From assembly GCA_002360295.1 (NCBI GenBank), contig DEQI01000117.1, positions 1 to 17,083 of the forward strand: a stretch of DNA of 17,083 nt, given 5' to 3'. Each line of letters starts with the position of its first letter. Within the stretch, counting starts at the first letter, position 1. The stretch comes from Planococcaceae bacterium UBA3370. GTDB lineage: Bacteria; Bacillota; Bacilli; Bacillales_A; Planococcaceae. The translations under genes and the position numbers were made by a program. Of this stretch, positions 16,312 to 17,083 are shown in pieces. The notes beneath the pieces were generated by a model that was given only the letters and a program-made list of their open reading frames with translations, made no database searches and had not been told where the DNA came from.

Positions 16312-16316
16312 TCCGT
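16304..16316 (-). promoter_or_regulatory. Mini-hairpin (candidate antiterminator or binding site) overlapping the pilin-leader terminator
   Basis: The minus strand reads ACGGAAGAACCGT, a perfect 4-bp stem (ACGG/CCGU) around the loop AAGAA. Compared with the adhesin leader (TCGG-GAGAA-CCGA), the outer pair changes from U-A to A-U with pairing kept, and the loop changes only from G to A at its first base. Its 3' part is the terminator's 5' arm, so the two folds are mutually exclusive. The function is inferred. Confidence 0.5.
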
Positions 16317-16341
16317 GTTTTTAATATTAAAATATACGAAT

Positions 16342-16370
16342 ATAATACTATAATATGGTTTATATGTCAA
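16342..16370 (-). promoter_or_regulatory. Sigma-A promoter of the T4SS operon
   Basis: A perfect TTGACA (16370-16365) is followed after 17 bp by TATTAT (16347-16342), five of six matches to the consensus. Transcription would start near 16335, giving a leader of about 100 nt. The -35 box overlaps the stop codon of the upstream 158-aa gene, so transcription of that gene runs through it. Confidence 0.75.
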
Positions 16371-16843
16371 CTTCTCGGAGGTGTATTTTTACCTTTACTA
16401 TTCCCATCTGGCATACGCTTGTTTCCTTCGCCGTCGAAATGAATTTCTCGAATAATATCTATATCAAAAGAATGTTCCCATTCATCACCTGTTTCTTTAA
16501 AACGAAAAGTACATTTGACTTCACCATAAACTATAGGTTGTTTTAGTGTTGAAATAGCAGCACTAAATAAATAACAAAATGTCATATATACCCTTCTTGG
16601 GACTTCCAATATTTGTGGTTCTTTATCGTCTACTACTTCTTCATCGTAAATTTGGCTGCTTGAAGATCCAAAATTCAGCTGACAAAAGCTTATTTTTTGA
16701 ACCGTGCCATTTCTAATAAAAACGTTAACAAATCCATCAGTTTGAGACCTAAGTGCATTTTCAAGTTCATTATCCCATAGCAATGTATTTTTCAAATGAT
16801 TTGCTATAGCTTCATTACTACCATTGATATCATTTAATATCAT
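16367..16843 (-). CDS. Hypothetical protein, 158 aa, upstream of the T4SS operon
   Basis: The ATG at 16843 follows AAAGAGG with seven nt spacing and its own promoter. I do not recognise the protein. It has no signal peptide; the one fairly hydrophobic stretch (YMTFCYLFSAAISTL, about residues 86-100) is short and contains polar residues, so a soluble protein is likely. The first 65 residues look helical then beta (NVFIRNGTVQKISFCQL), followed by an acidic linker (YDEEVVDDKEPQ). A beta-rich part comes next (GEVKCTFRFKETGDEW), and the C-terminus is basic and probably disordered (KRMPDGNSKGKNTPPRS). It has the same orientation as the T4SS genes and ends inside their promoter, so it may be read as the first gene of the locus. 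A regulator or cytoplasmic accessory protein is possible, without sequence support. Confidence 0.7.
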   Translation of the reverse strand: MILNDINGSNEAIANHLKNTLLWDNELENALRSQTDGFVNVFIRNGTVQKISFCQLNFGSSSSQIYDEEVVDDKEPQILEVPRRVYMTFCYLFSAAISTLKQPIVYGEVKCTFRFKETGDEWEHSFDIDIIREIHFDGEGNKRMPDGNSKGKNTPPRS

Positions 16844-16892
16844 GTTTATACCTCTTTCCCCACAAATATTGTACGTTTTTCCAATTACTTAA

Positions 16893-16921
16893 ATTATAGA
16901 CCAACTATTAACCTAAGACAA
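16893..16921 (-). promoter_or_regulatory. Putative sigma-A promoter of the 158-aa gene
   Basis: On the minus strand, TTGTCT (16921-16916) and a perfect TATAAT (16898-16893) are 17 bp apart. Transcription would start near 16886, about 43 nt before the ATG at 16843. This leader has no obvious terminator hairpin, unlike the two leaders further along. Confidence 0.6.
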
Positions 16922-17015
16922 TATACACTTAAAAATACTATTATTTCTCCTTATATATCATATTAAGATAAAATTTACCTAAAATCGATATAAAATTTCG
17001 AAAATTTGTTAATCC

Positions 17016-17063
17016 CTTCTACAAAAGACATCTGATAATTATTTTAGATGTGCTTTGTAGAAG
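17016..17063. repeat. Long imperfect inverted repeat (hairpin) near the right edge
   Basis: CTTCTACAAAAGACATCT (17016-17033) and AGATGTGCTTTGTAGAAG (17046-17063) pair at 16 of 18 positions, with two adjacent mismatches and a 12-nt loop. Neither strand has a T tract after it, so it is not a standard terminator. It directly abuts the GAGGCTGGGAC motif and could be part of a mobile repeat or insertion-sequence end. The rest of 16922-17015 is AT-rich, with no gene seen. Confidence 0.7.
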
Positions 17064-17083
17064 AGGCTGGGACAAAACCCACC
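17064..17083. repeat. GAGGCTGGGACAAAACCC motif at the window edge, possible dispersed repeat or IS-associated arm
   Basis: The last 20 bases contain AGGCTGGGACAAAACCC. From memory, this kind of sequence recurs between genes in staphylococci and Planococcaceae, often as one arm of a hairpin ending in GTCCCAGCCTC, and such hairpins are known insertion points for IS1182/IS1272-type elements. The second arm, if any, lies outside the window, so identity is not settled here. Confidence 0.35.

Overview
The window is AT-rich DNA from a Gram-positive, low-GC bacterium (Bacilli). The evidence is AGGAGG-type ribosome binding sites, frequent TTG/GTG starts, sigma-A-like promoters, U-tract hairpins, and a Gram-positive type IV secretion system (PrgI-family protein, bifunctional transglycosylase/M23 peptidase). 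A GAGGCTGGGACAAAACCC motif at the right edge is, from memory, common between genes in Planococcaceae/Staphylococcaceae-like genomes, so a Lysinibacillus/Solibacillus-type host is a guess, not a result. Every supported gene is on the minus strand, so the genetic order runs from high to low coordinates.

Right edge (17083-16844): a hairpin and the GAGGCTGGGAC motif, then a promoter for an unrecognised 158-aa protein (16843-16367). T4SS operon (16370-4344): a strong promoter, a leader of about 100 nt holding a terminator-like hairpin, a VirB2/TrbC-like pilin, a second hairpin, a PrgI-family membrane protein, a membrane-anchored VirB4-associated protein, the VirB4 ATPase, two tandem TrbL/VirB6-like channel proteins, a VirB1-like cell-wall hydrolase with lytic transglycosylase and M23 domains, a VirB8/TcpC-like one-TM protein, and a four-TM protein of unknown role. 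Genes are nearly contiguous or overlap, as in one translationally coupled operon. Left part (4290-1): a second promoter, a second leader, and a very large secreted protein (at least 1384 aa, running off the window) with cadherin/Ig-like beta domains and long helical stretches.

Together the genes look like the mating-channel module of an integrative conjugative element or conjugative plasmid. The hydrolase would open the wall, VirB4 would power assembly, PrgI, TrbL and VirB8-like proteins would form the membrane channel, the pilin-like protein would be a pilus or channel subunit, and the large surface protein is a candidate mating adhesin. No relaxase, VirD4-type coupling ATPase, integrase, replication gene or origin is visible, so the type of element is undetermined.

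The most unusual signal is that the pilin leader and the adhesin leader share one design. Each has a sigma-A-like promoter and a leader of about 100 nt. Each has a 4-bp mini-hairpin of form NCGG-RAGAA-CCGN, with a compensatory change between the two copies. Its 3' half overlaps the 5' arm of a long intrinsic-terminator hairpin whose base is AGAACCG/CGGUUCU, and this sits directly before the Shine-Dalgarno sequence. This looks like a shared attenuation/antitermination switch controlling both the secretion apparatus and the surface protein.
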